A stretch of 39,813 nucleotides of DNA from Candidatus Omnitrophota bacterium. GTDB lineage: Bacteria > Omnitrophota > Gorgyraeia > Zapsychrales > Zapsychraceae. Shown here one piece after another: positions 6,654 through 14,361 of the stretch (position 1 is its first letter; the number at the start of each line of letters is the position of its first letter). The DNA lies in NCBI GenBank assembly GCA_023136835.1, contig JAGLQN010000002.1, positions 1 to 39,813 of the forward strand, given 5' to 3'. The position numbers were made by a program, and so were the translations under genes. The notes below the pieces were generated by a model. The model was given only the letters and a program-made list of their open reading frames with translations. It made no database searches and was not told where the DNA came from.

Positions 6654-9548
6654 CTATCCCCACCCCGGGTTGTCGTCGTCTTCTTCGTCAGGGTCCGGCA
6701 TCTCCATTACGTTAAAATAATCCGGGTGCGTCCGTTCAAGTTCGCGTAAGAATTTAACAAACTTAGGTTGTTTTTGATAGCCATTTTTCCCGGATCGTAT
6801 CAAGTGATATTTCTTTAAAAAGCTAACCACCTTTTTGATCGTATCAAGCCCACAACCGACAAAATCCTTTAAATCATCACGCTTTATACTGGTACTAATT
6901 CGTAGATGATAAATCGTTTTAACAAAGAAGTTGCCCCTGTTTTTTTCTATTCCGGTCTTGCGCTTCTTCATAAATGCGGTTTCCAGTTCTTCAAAATTAA
7001 GCAGGTGGGTTTTAAGCTTGACGATCTCGGAATACTTATCTAATGACGCCGATTGGTGGCGATAAATACACCCGATAAAATCAATCGCGGCCTCAACATG
7101 TTCCTTTTTTACTGTCACCGTTTCAAAGTTTTCCGTTGACATAACTATAAAAGCAAGCGCGGTTGATATGCGCGCCAAATTATATCGAAAATCGGACGGG
7201 GCTACCAAAGGAATATCAACGGCGTTACCGAATTCCTTACTTAATATTAGCGCCTGGCTTAAACAATATTCCTCTGCTTCCGGATCAAAAAATATTTGAT
7301 CTTCGGTGCGGGTCCAGGCAAAGAAGACGGCCGAACGTAGCATTGAAGGGGTTATTTTTGGCAATTTTGTATTTTTTCGGTTCATCACGCTATAATCCAT
7401 CATATCACCGGAATTAGCGAAAACGGCAAAGTCAACGCGCCTTAATATTGTCGGCGGGTAGATCGTCTTTAGCGTTTCGCAACCATACATACATTCGTCC
7501 ATCACCCGATCGTATTTAGGGTTACACATCATCAACAATCTGGTCATAGAATCATAGCCCCGGGATTTCACCCGGTCAATTTGCATAAACCCTTCGTCCA
7601 TAGCTTTACTAATAGATTGAAGGTCGAATTCTTGAAGGTGTTGAACCTCGTCAACCGCTAAAAGCTTCCCTGAATTCGCCGGATAGCGTCCTATTTTTAT
7701 CTGCCAGCCGCCGCGCCGGTGATCCTCAACTAAAGCGTATGAAAGGCCCGTGCGGGACCCGGTAAGGCACGAAAAGAAGTCACCGGCCCCGATATAATCT
7801 GATATACGGTTATAGGTCTGCGTCTTACCTAGTCCACTATCGCCTATTATTATCGATAGAATCCAACCGCGGATTCGGTTCTTGTTAAAGTTTATCCATA
7901 GCGGCGAAAAGAACGTAAGAAGGACCGCCATTAATAATTCGTCGCGTTCATATATATTAGTGACGCCGTTTGTTAGGTCCTCGATAATTTCCGGTAAAGA
8001 AAATTTTTGATAGGCTTTAAGGTGTTCAATTTCCTTTGTTACATCAAAAGATTGATAGTCGTCTTCTTGCGGTATAAGGGTTTCAATTAAAAAGGTGATA
8101 GCTTGCGTTTTCGGGTGCGCTTTCGCGTAACCGGTAGCCAAATACGAACCAGGCGGCGCGTCATTAGATGATATATAATAACATTTCTTTTCAACTAATT
8201 CCTGCATTTTGCCGCCGGATTTTGACCGCTTAATAGTTTGGTGTGCAAAGAATTCCTGGACCGTTACCCGGCGCGTTATTTTTATTGTCGGCTTTTTATC
8301 AAATTTGCAACAATATGATCTTAACATTCCGACGACCTGGGGATTCGTTGACATGCACGATCCGATATATTCTTGCTCTGATATCGGGATTGTGATAGGC
8401 CGGATACACCTAGAACATTTGCTATCCTCACGGGTCTTGCAATGGTCAACCTCAAACTCGGATACCGCATAAAATGAATCGGACGTTTCCCCGGACACGA
8501 CGATTTCGCATTGTATTCTTTGATCGACGTGTTTATGGTCCTCGATCTCAACAAAGGATTCTAGTACCGTGATCGGGTCGGTGGACCCTTCAAGCTCATA
8601 CTCGTAAGCGTGTACCGGCGTTTCGTCTATAAGGGTCCTTAAATCTTTAGCAGTAAAGCCGTGTGCGTGGAAATAATCGGTTATATCGTTGTCTTTTGAA
8701 GTGCCTTCAAGCGGCAACAATATATTCTTTATTGATCGCACGCCGCTATTTTCAAACATCGGCAACAAAAGCCCTTTAGCGGCTACCTGGCCGCCGTCGT
8801 CACAATCTTGCAATATAACCACGTCTTTACCCTTAAAAAAGCGGACCCATTCCGCCAAGAAGCTTTTACAGCCGTTTGTTGTCGTGACAGCCATAAAACC
8901 GTTTTGTTGCAATAGAAGACGGTCAAATTCACCCTCACAAATAATAACTTCATGTTCTTTATATTTTACTAGTTCGTCAAGCCCATAAAGGCGCGCCGGT
9001 GATCCATAAGTATAATCTTTACCCTTAACCCTTTGATTATAGGGCATCATTTTCCAGCGGCCTTTCTTTGCGTTGTATCGGCGTATGTTTACTAGTTTGC
9101 CGTTTTCGTCGCGAATCGGAATTGTATTACGGCCGCCCGGTAGGTCCGGGTCCCAACCTATCTCATATTGCTTGATTGTGTCGATAGTCAAACCGCGCTT
9201 TTCATATAAATATTGTACCGCCTGGTCGTTTAATTGTTCTGTACATTTTTTCACGTAACCCTCGGGTATCGGCGGCTTTGCCGGTTCCGCGGGCGCGGCC
9301 TTCTTCTTTGCCTTCTTCGCGGGCGTCTTCTTTTTTGATTCTTTATTACGATCCGCGGCCGCCGGGTCGTACAGCTCAAGAAATTGTTGATAATTGCCTT
9401 TGCCGCATTGAGAAAAACACACCCAGGCGCCCGTTTCAGGGTCGTATGAAAAAGAAGGGCTTTTATCGTCGTGAATCGGGCAACACCCTTTTATCCAGCC
9501 GTTTGTGTCTCTTGATTCTTTATGTAATTTAGGAAAATCATAGCTCAT
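6654..9548 (-). CDS. DnaG-type primase fused to MCM-like AAA+ helicase
   Basis: 964 aa. A CHC2-type zinc finger ('CCPIHDDKSPSF', C23, H26, C44, C48) is followed by a Lys/Ala/Pro linker (70-95), a primase core and TOPRIM domain ('ICEGEFD' E206; 'LQDCDDGG' D248/D250), a cysteine-bearing insert (370-415), then an AAA+ domain. That domain has Walker A 'GDSGLGKTQ' (569-577), Walker B 'LLAVDE' (629-634), sensor 1 N676 in 'MMCNPKYD', arginine finger in 'ILRRVDF' (R703/R704) and an 'FRYNLARISTALAF' lid helix (787-800). 'LTGSRTGLSYAL' and 'AMDEGFMQIDR' match MCM-specific stretches rather than DnaB/gp4. A winged helix ends the protein (about 870-935). It should prime and unwind phage DNA. GGAG precedes ATG 9548. 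Confidence 0.85.
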   Translation of the reverse strand: MSYDFPKLHKESRDTNGWIKGCCPIHDDKSPSFSYDPETGAWVCFSQCGKGNYQQFLELYDPAAADRNKESKKKTPAKKAKKKAAPAEPAKPPIPEGYVKKCTEQLNDQAVQYLYEKRGLTIDTIKQYEIGWDPDLPGGRNTIPIRDENGKLVNIRRYNAKKGRWKMMPYNQRVKGKDYTYGSPARLYGLDELVKYKEHEVIICEGEFDRLLLQQNGFMAVTTTNGCKSFLAEWVRFFKGKDVVILQDCDDGGQVAAKGLLLPMFENSGVRSIKNILLPLEGTSKDNDITDYFHAHGFTAKDLRTLIDETPVHAYEYELEGSTDPITVLESFVEIEDHKHVDQRIQCEIVVSGETSDSFYAVSEFEVDHCKTREDSKCSRCIRPITIPISEQEYIGSCMSTNPQVVGMLRSYCCKFDKKPTIKITRRVTVQEFFAHQTIKRSKSGGKMQELVEKKCYYISSNDAPPGSYLATGYAKAHPKTQAITFLIETLIPQEDDYQSFDVTKEIEHLKAYQKFSLPEIIEDLTNGVTNIYERDELLMAVLLTFFSPLWINFNKNRIRGWILSIIIGDSGLGKTQTYNRISDYIGAGDFFSCLTGSRTGLSYALVEDHRRGGWQIKIGRYPANSGKLLAVDEVQHLQEFDLQSISKAMDEGFMQIDRVKSRGYDSMTRLLMMCNPKYDRVMDECMYGCETLKTIYPPTILRRVDFAVFANSGDMMDYSVMNRKNTKLPKITPSMLRSAVFFAWTRTEDQIFFDPEAEEYCLSQALILSKEFGNAVDIPLVAPSDFRYNLARISTALAFIVMSTENFETVTVKKEHVEAAIDFIGCIYRHQSASLDKYSEIVKLKTHLLNFEELETAFMKKRKTGIEKNRGNFFVKTIYHLRISTSIKRDDLKDFVGCGLDTIKKVVSFLKKYHLIRSGKNGYQKQPKFVKFLRELERTHPDYFNVMEMPDPDEEDDDNPGWG

Positions 9549-9871
9549 AAATATCTCCGATTGTTTTTATGTAGTCTACCCTCAAACATCTTTTTTGCGT
9601 TATGAATCTTGCGGATCGCGTCATGGTCACCCTTGAAACGTTCCATTTCGTTTATTTCCGCCGGGGAATATATCACAACCCCCGGGTGTTCTTCTTGTAG
9701 CTTTTTAAGCATCTTTTTATCTTTAAGCACAATAATGTCTTCATCTAATATTTTAGACCGTATGATAGCCGCATAAGCGTCTTTTTCATTATAAAGAGCG
9801 GTCTCTTTCACCGGCGGCTTTGTCGGCTCCGGGGCTGGTGCGCCCTTCTTGCCTAAATGTTTCAGGTCCAT
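9545..9871 (-). CDS. Hypothetical protein upstream of primase-helicase
   Basis: 108 aa, no family recognised. A Pro/Lys-rich N-terminal linker (8-22) precedes an alpha/beta segment ('DIIVLKDKKMLKKLQEEHP', 44-62) and charged helices to the end ('NEMERFKGDHDAIRKIHNAKK'-like, basic). ATG 9871 overlaps the TAA of the preceding gene, and its own stop overlaps the primase start by four bases. This chain of start-stop overlaps suggests coupled translation with the replication protein, perhaps as an accessory or loader; the function is not visible. Confidence 0.65.
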   Translation of the reverse strand: MDLKHLGKKGAPAPEPTKPPVKETALYNEKDAYAAIIRSKILDEDIIVLKDKKMLKKLQEEHPGVVIYSPAEINEMERFKGDHDAIRKIHNAKKMFEGRLHKNNRRYL

Positions 9872-10077
9872 TATTTACCCCGGTGATATTTTATACAGTT
9901 AAACGTTATTAATAACGGTATCCATTTCCCGCCGCGGCGCTCAATCTCAACAATCTTACTATAATAATATTTACTATCAAGCGCGTAGGTATATTGTGCG
10001 CCTTCATAACTAGCAACAATTTCACCCCGGGCGGTGACTGGGTCCCAGGTGTTACTTATTATCCGGTTCTTTTTCAT
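9871..10077 (-). CDS. Small hypothetical protein
   Basis: 68 aa, basic, probably a small beta domain: 'EIVASYEGAQYTYAL', then 'YYYSKIVEIERRGGKWIPL'. No family recognised. AAGGGG lies 6 nt before ATG 10077. It overlaps the end of the upstream gene by 26 bases and its stop overlaps the next start (TAATG). Packing and ribosome site support it as real. Confidence 0.6.
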   Translation of the reverse strand: MKKNRIISNTWDPVTARGEIVASYEGAQYTYALDSKYYYSKIVEIERRGGKWIPLLITFNCIKYHRGK

Positions 10078-10441
10078 CTTTAAGCCCCTTAAAATTCAAC
10101 ATTCCAACGCATTTTTTTAATGTTTGCACGATCCGGCCATAAAGAAACAATCTTTCGGTGCGCCGCTTTTGTAGTTCGTTTTCCACATTTGCCGCGCGCT
10201 TAATTAATACTTTAAGGTCTTTATCGGGGATATTTTCCAGGTCATATATTATTCCGCCCGGGGCGTCTCTGTTATCAACAATCAGAATAGAAGATGTTTT
10301 TTCACCTGGGGCCACCAACTTAACAATAAGTTCTAAACCTGCCGGGTGTAATACCCGCCGGTTCAATTCTTGTAAAAATCCGGAATCGATAAATTCCAAT
10401 ATGTCCATTAGTTTTTTCAGGTCTTTAGGCTTCTCTTGCAT
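10052..10441 (-). CDS. Conserved-type small phage protein
   Basis: 129 aa. 'FIDSGFLQELNRRVLHPAGLE' (about 17-37) followed by 'ILIVDNRDAPGGIIYDLE' resembles a widespread family of short phage proteins of unknown role that carry an 'LQE.NR..LHP.GL.L' motif. The C-terminal half is helical and Arg/Lys-rich. GGGGGG lies about 9 nt before ATG 10441, and the gene overlaps its neighbours on both sides (10425, 10077), as expected within a compact early operon. Confidence 0.7.
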   Translation of the reverse strand: MQEKPKDLKKLMDILEFIDSGFLQELNRRVLHPAGLELIVKLVAPGEKTSSILIVDNRDAPGGIIYDLENIPDKDLKVLIKRAANVENELQKRRTERLFLYGRIVQTLKKCVGMLNFKGLKDEKEPDNK

Positions 10442-10913
10442 AATAATATCCCCCCTGTTTTGATTTTGTGCGTTTCAAAGGCTCCAACCAGGCCCGGGTC
10501 CCATCAATCAAAGTAACCGGCCGCCAAGCAAAACACAATTCCCATAGTCGATATTTCGTTGCTAACCTAATTTCCACGTCTTTGTCGGTGATAAGGTTTG
10601 ACCAATCTATCCGCCGGATCGTCTTGTTTAGTTCGATAGCGCGGGCCTCTTCACGCCTCATACCGGCCGACAAACCATCATGTACAAATATCCATACCTC
10701 ATCACATAAGGGCATAAATTTAAGGCCCCAGGCTATCCCGCGGTCCCTTTGATTCGGATCGAATTCATTCATAAATTGCGGGAAATAGACGTGCGGGGCA
10801 AACGGTAAATAATAATATTCGTACGCGACCTTTTCACATATCAATTCCGCAAGCGCCAGGTTATCATCATCACCGCCAAACGGTGAACATACAAAGATCG
10901 TCTTATTTGTCAT
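10425..10913 (-). CDS. Nucleoside 2-deoxyribosyltransferase-fold protein (DUF4406/DUF7768-like)
   Basis: 162 aa. The opening 'IFVCSPFGGD' (6-15), central 'PFAPHVYFPQF' and 'CDEVWIFVHDGLSAGMRREEA' match the phosphate/ribose pocket pattern of the nucleoside deoxyribosyltransferase-like phage proteins. The S-x-GM-xx-E stretch holds the expected catalytic glutamate region. These enzymes swap or hydrolyse the base of deoxynucleosides; in phages they may adjust nucleotide pools or degrade nucleotides, and the substrate here is unknown. GGGAG precedes ATG 10913, which overlaps the HTH gene's end. Confidence 0.7.
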   Translation of the reverse strand: MTNKTIFVCSPFGGDDDNLALAELICEKVAYEYYYLPFAPHVYFPQFMNEFDPNQRDRGIAWGLKFMPLCDEVWIFVHDGLSAGMRREEARAIELNKTIRRIDWSNLITDKDVEIRLATKYRLWELCFAWRPVTLIDGTRAWLEPLKRTKSKQGGYYYAREA

Positions 10914-11103
10914 TGTCGGCTCCCGCTAAAAAGTTTTCAAGCGCCTTACGATACATTTGACTGGGTTCATTTTTATTACTTAACCAGTTCGTTAACGTGA
11001 TCATTGACACCGGGACGTCGGCCGCCCTTAGTTCAATAAACAGATCGTCCTTTGAAAGCTTCTTTGTTTCCTTATAGGTTTTAAGCCTATCAATTAAATT
11101 CAT
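10903..11103 (-). CDS. Small helix-turn-helix (XRE/Cro-like) protein
   Basis: 66 aa. The pattern 'LIDRLKTYKETKKLSKDDL ... MITLTNWLSNKNEPSQMYRKALENFL' fits a Cro/CI-type HTH: helix 1, a short turn, a recognition helix containing 'TLTNWL' and a final helix after the 'PS' typical of XRE proteins. Start chosen at ATG 11103 because GGAGG lies 8 nt upstream; longer in-frame starts lack a site. It is the only clear DNA-binding regulator candidate in the genome and could act at the paired palindromes at 14262-14283, which is inference. Confidence 0.65.
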   Translation of the reverse strand: MNLIDRLKTYKETKKLSKDDLFIELRAADVPVSMITLTNWLSNKNEPSQMYRKALENFLAGADNDK

Positions 11104-11128
11104 ACTATTAACCTCCACTTTTTTATAT

Positions 11129-11380
11129 TTATTTTGGTTCATCATTACTTTTACATTCCGGGCATCGATAAGACGGTAGCGTTCCATTAAAGCCGCCGAT
11201 CACTTCCCAACCGCGATATATTAACGCAGACCAAAAAGCCCGCATACCGCCCGCGAATGACAGATTTTGATATACATATACTTTTGTGCATTCCCCGCAA
11301 GTCACGCGGCAAGGCGGTTTCGGCAACCGTTGCCCCGGGTTAATATTAGGGAAAACCCCACTAATAGATTTTATTTTCAT
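11129..11380 (-). CDS. Small zinc-ribbon-like protein
   Basis: 83 aa. Two CxxC knuckles, C28-x2-C31 ('TCGEC') and C73-x2-C76 ('RCPEC'), with C24 extra, are separated by about 42 residues of aromatic, Gly-rich sequence ('FAGGMRAFWSALIYRGWEV'). This is the layout of a zinc ribbon in small nucleic-acid-binding or host-takeover proteins. The role is not known. A very strong ribosome site, GGGGGAGGA, lies 5 nt before ATG 11380. Confidence 0.7.
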   Translation of the reverse strand: MKIKSISGVFPNINPGQRLPKPPCRVTCGECTKVYVYQNLSFAGGMRAFWSALIYRGWEVIGGFNGTLPSYRCPECKSNDEPK

Positions 11381-11546
11381 CGTAATCCTCCCCCTCGATT
11401 TCGTAATGTCTATATGGAAAGGTTCTATTAAGTGACTTTGTCATTTCTACGAGTCCCGCGCGGCCGGTTGACCAGGGACCGGCCCCGGCTTTCTTTGATT
11501 TCTTACTTTTCCACACGATCCTGTACATTTGTTTAACCTTTTTCAC
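11361..11546 (-). CDS. Small basic hypothetical protein
   Basis: About 61 aa, Lys/Arg-rich in the first half ('IVWKSKKSKKAGAGPWS') and acidic at the end ('YEIEGEDYDENKIY'). No family recognised. The start is uncertain: GTG 11546 has AAGGGGG at 5 nt and overlaps the previous stop; ATG 11528 has only AAAGG. The small size and charge would suit a nucleic-acid- or RNA-polymerase-binding factor, but this is a guess. Confidence 0.55.
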   Translation of the reverse strand: MKKVKQMYRIVWKSKKSKKAGAGPWSTGRAGLVEMTKSLNRTFPYRHYEIEGEDYDENKIY

Positions 11547-12060
11547 CTTTACCCCCTTCAATTATTGTTAGATCAGGCGCGCCCCGGCGATAGTGTCGCC
11601 CGCGGTATTGCTTGCCTATACCTATATGGTGCGGCGGCAAGCCTAAATCGTTTGTTATGGCCTGGAATATCCTTGCTGTAAATTCGCTAAACGATACGTC
11701 GCCCGGGATATCAACCGTGACAACCGGTATCTTTTTTCTAAGCTCGGTTATAGAATGGTGCGGTATGTCGGCTTGTTTACCTTCCGGCGGCCAGGGCGCT
11801 ATTTCGTCATGAATAATAAAAGGCGGGGGCGTTGTTACTGTGTTGTTGTCTTCAATCGCCTTGACGAAGGCGCCCTTCTCGATACCGGTAAAGGGATCAA
11901 CCCAGGTTATTTTGTCACCTGGTGATAAGTCAGAAAGCCCCCCGCCGGAATCGGTCAAGGTTGTTGTTGTGGTGATCCTAACAAACGGACCACGTAAGGC
12001 GTTTAAATAAAGCCCCACCATCACCGACAACATCACTATATTTAGAATCAATACAATCAT
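11533..12060 (-). CDS. Hypothetical protein with N-terminal membrane anchor
   Basis: 175 aa. A 20-residue hydrophobic helix at the N-terminus ('VLILNIVMLSVMVGLYL') is followed by a soluble part containing 'LSPGDKITWVDPFTG', a proline-rich stretch ('TVTTPPPF') and 'RARIF'-like helices near 130. The tail is Gly/Arg-rich. There is no lipobox, so it is a signal anchor or an uncleaved signal. Start taken as ATG 12060 (AGGGG 6 nt upstream) rather than GTG 12066. Possible roles include superinfection exclusion or a membrane tether; no family is recognised. Confidence 0.6.
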   Translation of the reverse strand: MIVLILNIVMLSVMVGLYLNALRGPFVRITTTTTLTDSGGGLSDLSPGDKITWVDPFTGIEKGAFVKAIEDNNTVTTPPPFIIHDEIAPWPPEGKQADIPHHSITELRKKIPVVTVDIPGDVSFSEFTARIFQAITNDLGLPPHHIGIGKQYRGRHYRRGAPDLTIIEGGKGEKG

Positions 12061-12074
12061 GGCCACCCCTTATT

Positions 12075-12923
12075 TTATAGCCTTCTTGACGTTGGTTTAT
12101 CGCCCGGTTCCGAGGCGCCGAATTCTTGACCGTATTCTAGCTTAAATTTATCTTTACTAGATAATATTTCACCCGGATATTGCATAAATATTTCACCGCG
12201 TAAAACGTTGCCGCCCTTCTTAGGTCCACGGCCGCCCACTTGCTTAAAGAAAAACGGTATTTTCTGTGCTTCGCAAAAGGCCCGGATTTTATCGGCCCAA
12301 ATTGGTTGCATGGCCCGCGGATTGTTGCCGGATTCTCCGCCCGCTATTACCCAACCTATATGGTCGTTTATTAAAGAAAAGAAACGCACCTGTTCATTAT
12401 ATCTAGTTTTTGTTTTATATCGATCCCCGAAAATATCCTCTAATAAAGGTTCAAACGATATATATTTCATATTAGCATCAACACAATGCGCTAATAATTC
12501 TACCCGGGAAGCATATTTAAGGGCTTCAACGCTCACACCGGCCCAAAGATTAGCGGTCCACAACAACTTGTCGTTTAAAGCCGCCATGCGTTCCGGGCGC
12601 TTAGTCAACACCTGAAAGGTATGTTGCGGGCATTTATTCATTACCGTGAAAACCTCAAACATAAACTCGTCCGGGACGTCCGGGTGAAATAAATCAGACA
12701 TTGAGTTTACAAACACCCGGCGCGGCTTCAACCACGTATAAGGCGCCTTTAATCGCTTCGGGTGACACTTCACCTTAAAACCTTTTTCGTATCCCGGGAT
12801 ACCCCGCTTTTGAAATTTAAGCGCGATAGGTTCCGCGTAGCAATTATTACAGCCCGCGGAATATTTAGTACACCCGGTTACCGGGTTCCACGTTTCATCG
12901 GTCCAGCCAATTTTAGTTGTCAT
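12075..12923 (-). CDS. DUF5131 (phage Gp37/Gp68) radical-SAM-like protein
   Basis: 282 aa. The signature 'IGWTDETWNPVTGC' opens the protein, followed by C18-x6-C25-x2-C28 ('GCTKYSAGCNNCYAE'), a cysteine motif that would hold a [4Fe-4S] cluster. Further conserved stretches are 'VFVNSMSDLFHP', 'QVLTKRPERM', 'WAGVSVE', 'ISFEPLL' and 'WVIAGGESG'. These identify the DUF5131/Gp37-Gp68 family, common in phages and plasmids, with a TIM-barrel radical-SAM-like build and unproven substrate. GAGGG precedes ATG 12923. With the gene at 5402-6415 this makes two radical-SAM-type proteins in one early operon. Confidence 0.88.
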   Translation of the reverse strand: MTTKIGWTDETWNPVTGCTKYSAGCNNCYAEPIALKFQKRGIPGYEKGFKVKCHPKRLKAPYTWLKPRRVFVNSMSDLFHPDVPDEFMFEVFTVMNKCPQHTFQVLTKRPERMAALNDKLLWTANLWAGVSVEALKYASRVELLAHCVDANMKYISFEPLLEDIFGDRYKTKTRYNEQVRFFSLINDHIGWVIAGGESGNNPRAMQPIWADKIRAFCEAQKIPFFFKQVGGRGPKKGGNVLRGEIFMQYPGEILSSKDKFKLEYGQEFGASEPGDKPTSRRL

Positions 12924-12924
12924 T

Positions 12925-13173
12925 TTAACCCTCGTTATGTTTTAACATTGATTCGATACCAGAAATAAACTTAGCGGCTTGTATAGTAGTATCACAAAAA
13001 TTAATTACTGGTTTGCGGCGGCCACGCTGTACAAGAATTTCCCACGAGTCCGGCATACCATTAATTACATCATGCCTTACTTGCACAATAACTTTGTCGT
13101 GTTCTGGTTGATCGTAATAATCACCATTTATAAATTTTGCTCGTCCTTTAATTTGTTGTGGTGTTATGCTCAT
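12925..13173 (-). CDS. Small hypothetical protein
   Basis: 82 aa, no family recognised. The fold is probably beta-rich with a C-terminal helix: 'KVIVQVRHDVINGMPDSWEI', then 'TIQAAKFISGIESML'. A run of nine G lies about 8 nt before ATG 13173, which shares bases with the stop of the upstream gene. It ends one base before the DUF5131 start, suggesting coupled expression. Confidence 0.65.
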   Translation of the reverse strand: MSITPQQIKGRAKFINGDYYDQPEHDKVIVQVRHDVINGMPDSWEILVQRGRRKPVINFCDTTIQAAKFISGIESMLKHNEG

Positions 13174-13565
13174 TATTTACCCCCCCCCGTTTTATCATTA
13201 TCATAATGCAGACAACTATAAATATGACTTTTCCCTTTCCCATAATCACACTTGACCAGGCACGAATCACATAAATGTACCCGGGCCTCAAGATCATTAA
13301 CCGGCCATTCTTTGCCTAATGATTTATCAAGAAATTTATCTAATTCGCTCGGCGGTATTGCGGGCATGTCAAGAGTTCGCATAGTACCGGTTTTTTCATT
13401 CAGCCGCCAGGTTATTTGTTGACGGCAATTATAACATGCAACATATTCACGCTTCATAATGCCTTGCTTGCCATATTCTAAAATAATAAGCTTAAATTTA
13501 TGGGGTTGATTTTCTGACTCGGCTATTTCTGGTAAAATAGCTTTACAATAACTACACTTTTCCAT
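13173..13565 (-). CDS. Double zinc-site protein
   Basis: 130 aa. Four CxxC-type elements are visible: C4-x2-C7, C44-x2-C47, C99-x2-C102 with C106, and C118. The first two could form one treble-clef or ribbon and the last two another ('LCDSCLVKCDYG ... YSCLHYD'). Between them lies a helical spacer rich in Pro/Leu/Lys. No specific family is recognised; a nucleic-acid- or protein-binding role is likely for such a build. GGGAGAGGG lies 3-4 nt before ATG 13565. Confidence 0.7.
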   Translation of the reverse strand: MEKCSYCKAILPEIAESENQPHKFKLIILEYGKQGIMKREYVACYNCRQQITWRLNEKTGTMRTLDMPAIPPSELDKFLDKSLGKEWPVNDLEARVHLCDSCLVKCDYGKGKSHIYSCLHYDNDKTGGGK

Positions 13566-13583
13566 GATCCCTCTCCCGAAAAT

Positions 13584-13745
13584 TTATTTTGATTCTTTAC
13601 ATTTTTTTACTTTTTTAGTGACTTCTTTAAAGGCTAGGGATTGTTTAACGGAACCGTATTTTTCACAATTACCGACACAACCGGGGTGGAAATTTTTGCA
13701 TTTTTTGTTTTCACAAAGGACGCCGCCTGACATTGATTTTTTCAT
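13584..13745 (-). CDS. Small cysteine-rich protein
   Basis: 53 aa, strongly basic, with five cysteines: C11-x4-C16-x6-C23-x3-C27 and C49. The C11-C27 group could bind one metal ion. The C-terminus is a Lys-rich helix. Start fixed at ATG 13745, with GGGAGAGG 6 nt upstream. No family is recognised. Confidence 0.6.
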   Translation of the reverse strand: MKKSMSGGVLCENKKCKNFHPGCVGNCEKYGSVKQSLAFKEVTKKVKKCKESK

Positions 13746-13765
13746 ATTACCTCTCTCCCAAAAAG

Positions 13766-14218
13766 TTATCCATACAAACAATCTTTCCCGTTAAGGTGAT
13801 CCATTTCGTGTTGAATTATCCTAGCTTCAAGCCCCCTAAACACCTTTCTGCAAGTTTTGCCTTTACAGTTCTGCCATTGCAACAATACGGAATCGCACCG
13901 GCCACGGATTTTTTCAACACCCGGGCGGCTTAAACAACCCTCGTTATCTTTAACTATCGTGGTGCTTTTTTTAAGGATCACCGGGTTAATAAATTCGCGG
14001 CGACGCTTTTCACCTTTCATAACAAAAATGCGATACGCGATATCGATTTGAACACCGGCAAGTCCTACGCCGGTTTCGTGCGCGTCTAAGGAGTCCCATA
14101 GGTCCTCAAGGATATAATCCAGGTAAACATCACTATTAAAATCAAACTTGACCGACGCTTTAGCGAGTGCCTTTGATCCTTCCGAATCTTCGTATTGTAC
14201 TATTTGACGGATTGCCAT
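13766..14218 (-). CDS. def: Peptide deformylase
   Basis: 150 aa, shorter than most bacterial enzymes (about 165-190) and like phage forms that lack the C-terminal helix. All three metalloprotease motifs are present: motif 1 'GVGLAGVQ' (50-57; the usual AA is AG here), motif 2 'EGCLS' (93-97, metal ligand C95) and motif 3 'QHEMDH' (136-141, ligands H137 and H141, catalytic E138). It removes the formyl group from nascent N-terminal methionine; phage versions are thought to speed maturation of phage-made proteins. It is the first gene of the early unit. The start is ATG 14218, with GGGAGGG 9 nt upstream. Confidence 0.93.
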   Translation of the reverse strand: MAIRQIVQYEDSEGSKALAKASVKFDFNSDVYLDYILEDLWDSLDAHETGVGLAGVQIDIAYRIFVMKGEKRRREFINPVILKKSTTIVKDNEGCLSRPGVEKIRGRCDSVLLQWQNCKGKTCRKVFRGLEARIIQHEMDHLNGKDCLYG

Positions 14219-14261
14219 TGGTTGTATCCCTCCCGAAAAGGTTAATATGTTATATCTAACT

Positions 14262-14283
14262 TTATATATAACATTATATATAA
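14262..14283. promoter_or_regulatory. Tandem TTATATATAA palindromes (candidate operator)
   Basis: Two identical 10-bp perfect palindromes, 14262-14271 and 14274-14283, are separated by 2 bp, giving a 12-bp period on one DNA face. They occupy the spacer and -10 region of the promoter at 14263-14292. A looser GTTA-N12-TAAC inverted repeat follows at 14241-14260. The placement suits a dimeric repressor blocking RNA polymerase; the small HTH protein at 10903-11103 is a candidate ligand. AT-rich melting DNA alone could explain part of the pattern. Confidence 0.5.
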
Positions 14284-14292
14284 CGGTGTCAA
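14263..14292 (-). promoter_or_regulatory. Early-operon sigma70-type promoter
   Basis: Perfect -35 TTGACA (minus strand, 14292-14287), followed by TATATA at either 16 or 18 bp spacing. It lies directly downstream of the late terminator (14303-14333) and about 45 to 70 bases ahead of the deformylase start. No other comparable promoter is seen between here and 1780, so it probably drives the whole early unit. Confidence 0.7.
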
Positions 14293-14302
14293 GAAATAAA
14301 AT

Positions 14303-14333
14303 AAAAAAAGGGCAACTTTTTTCAAAGCCGCCC
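14303..14333 (-). terminator. Intrinsic terminator of the late operon
   Basis: On the minus strand a 10-bp stem (GGGCGGCTTT / AAAGTTGCCC with two G-T pairs) closed by a GAAA tetraloop (14310-14333) is followed by seven T (14309-14303). It lies 29 bases beyond the stop of the last structural gene and immediately before the early promoter, so it insulates early from late transcription. Confidence 0.92.
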
Positions 14334-14361
14334 ATTTAATCTCATAAACTTTTGGAGGAAG

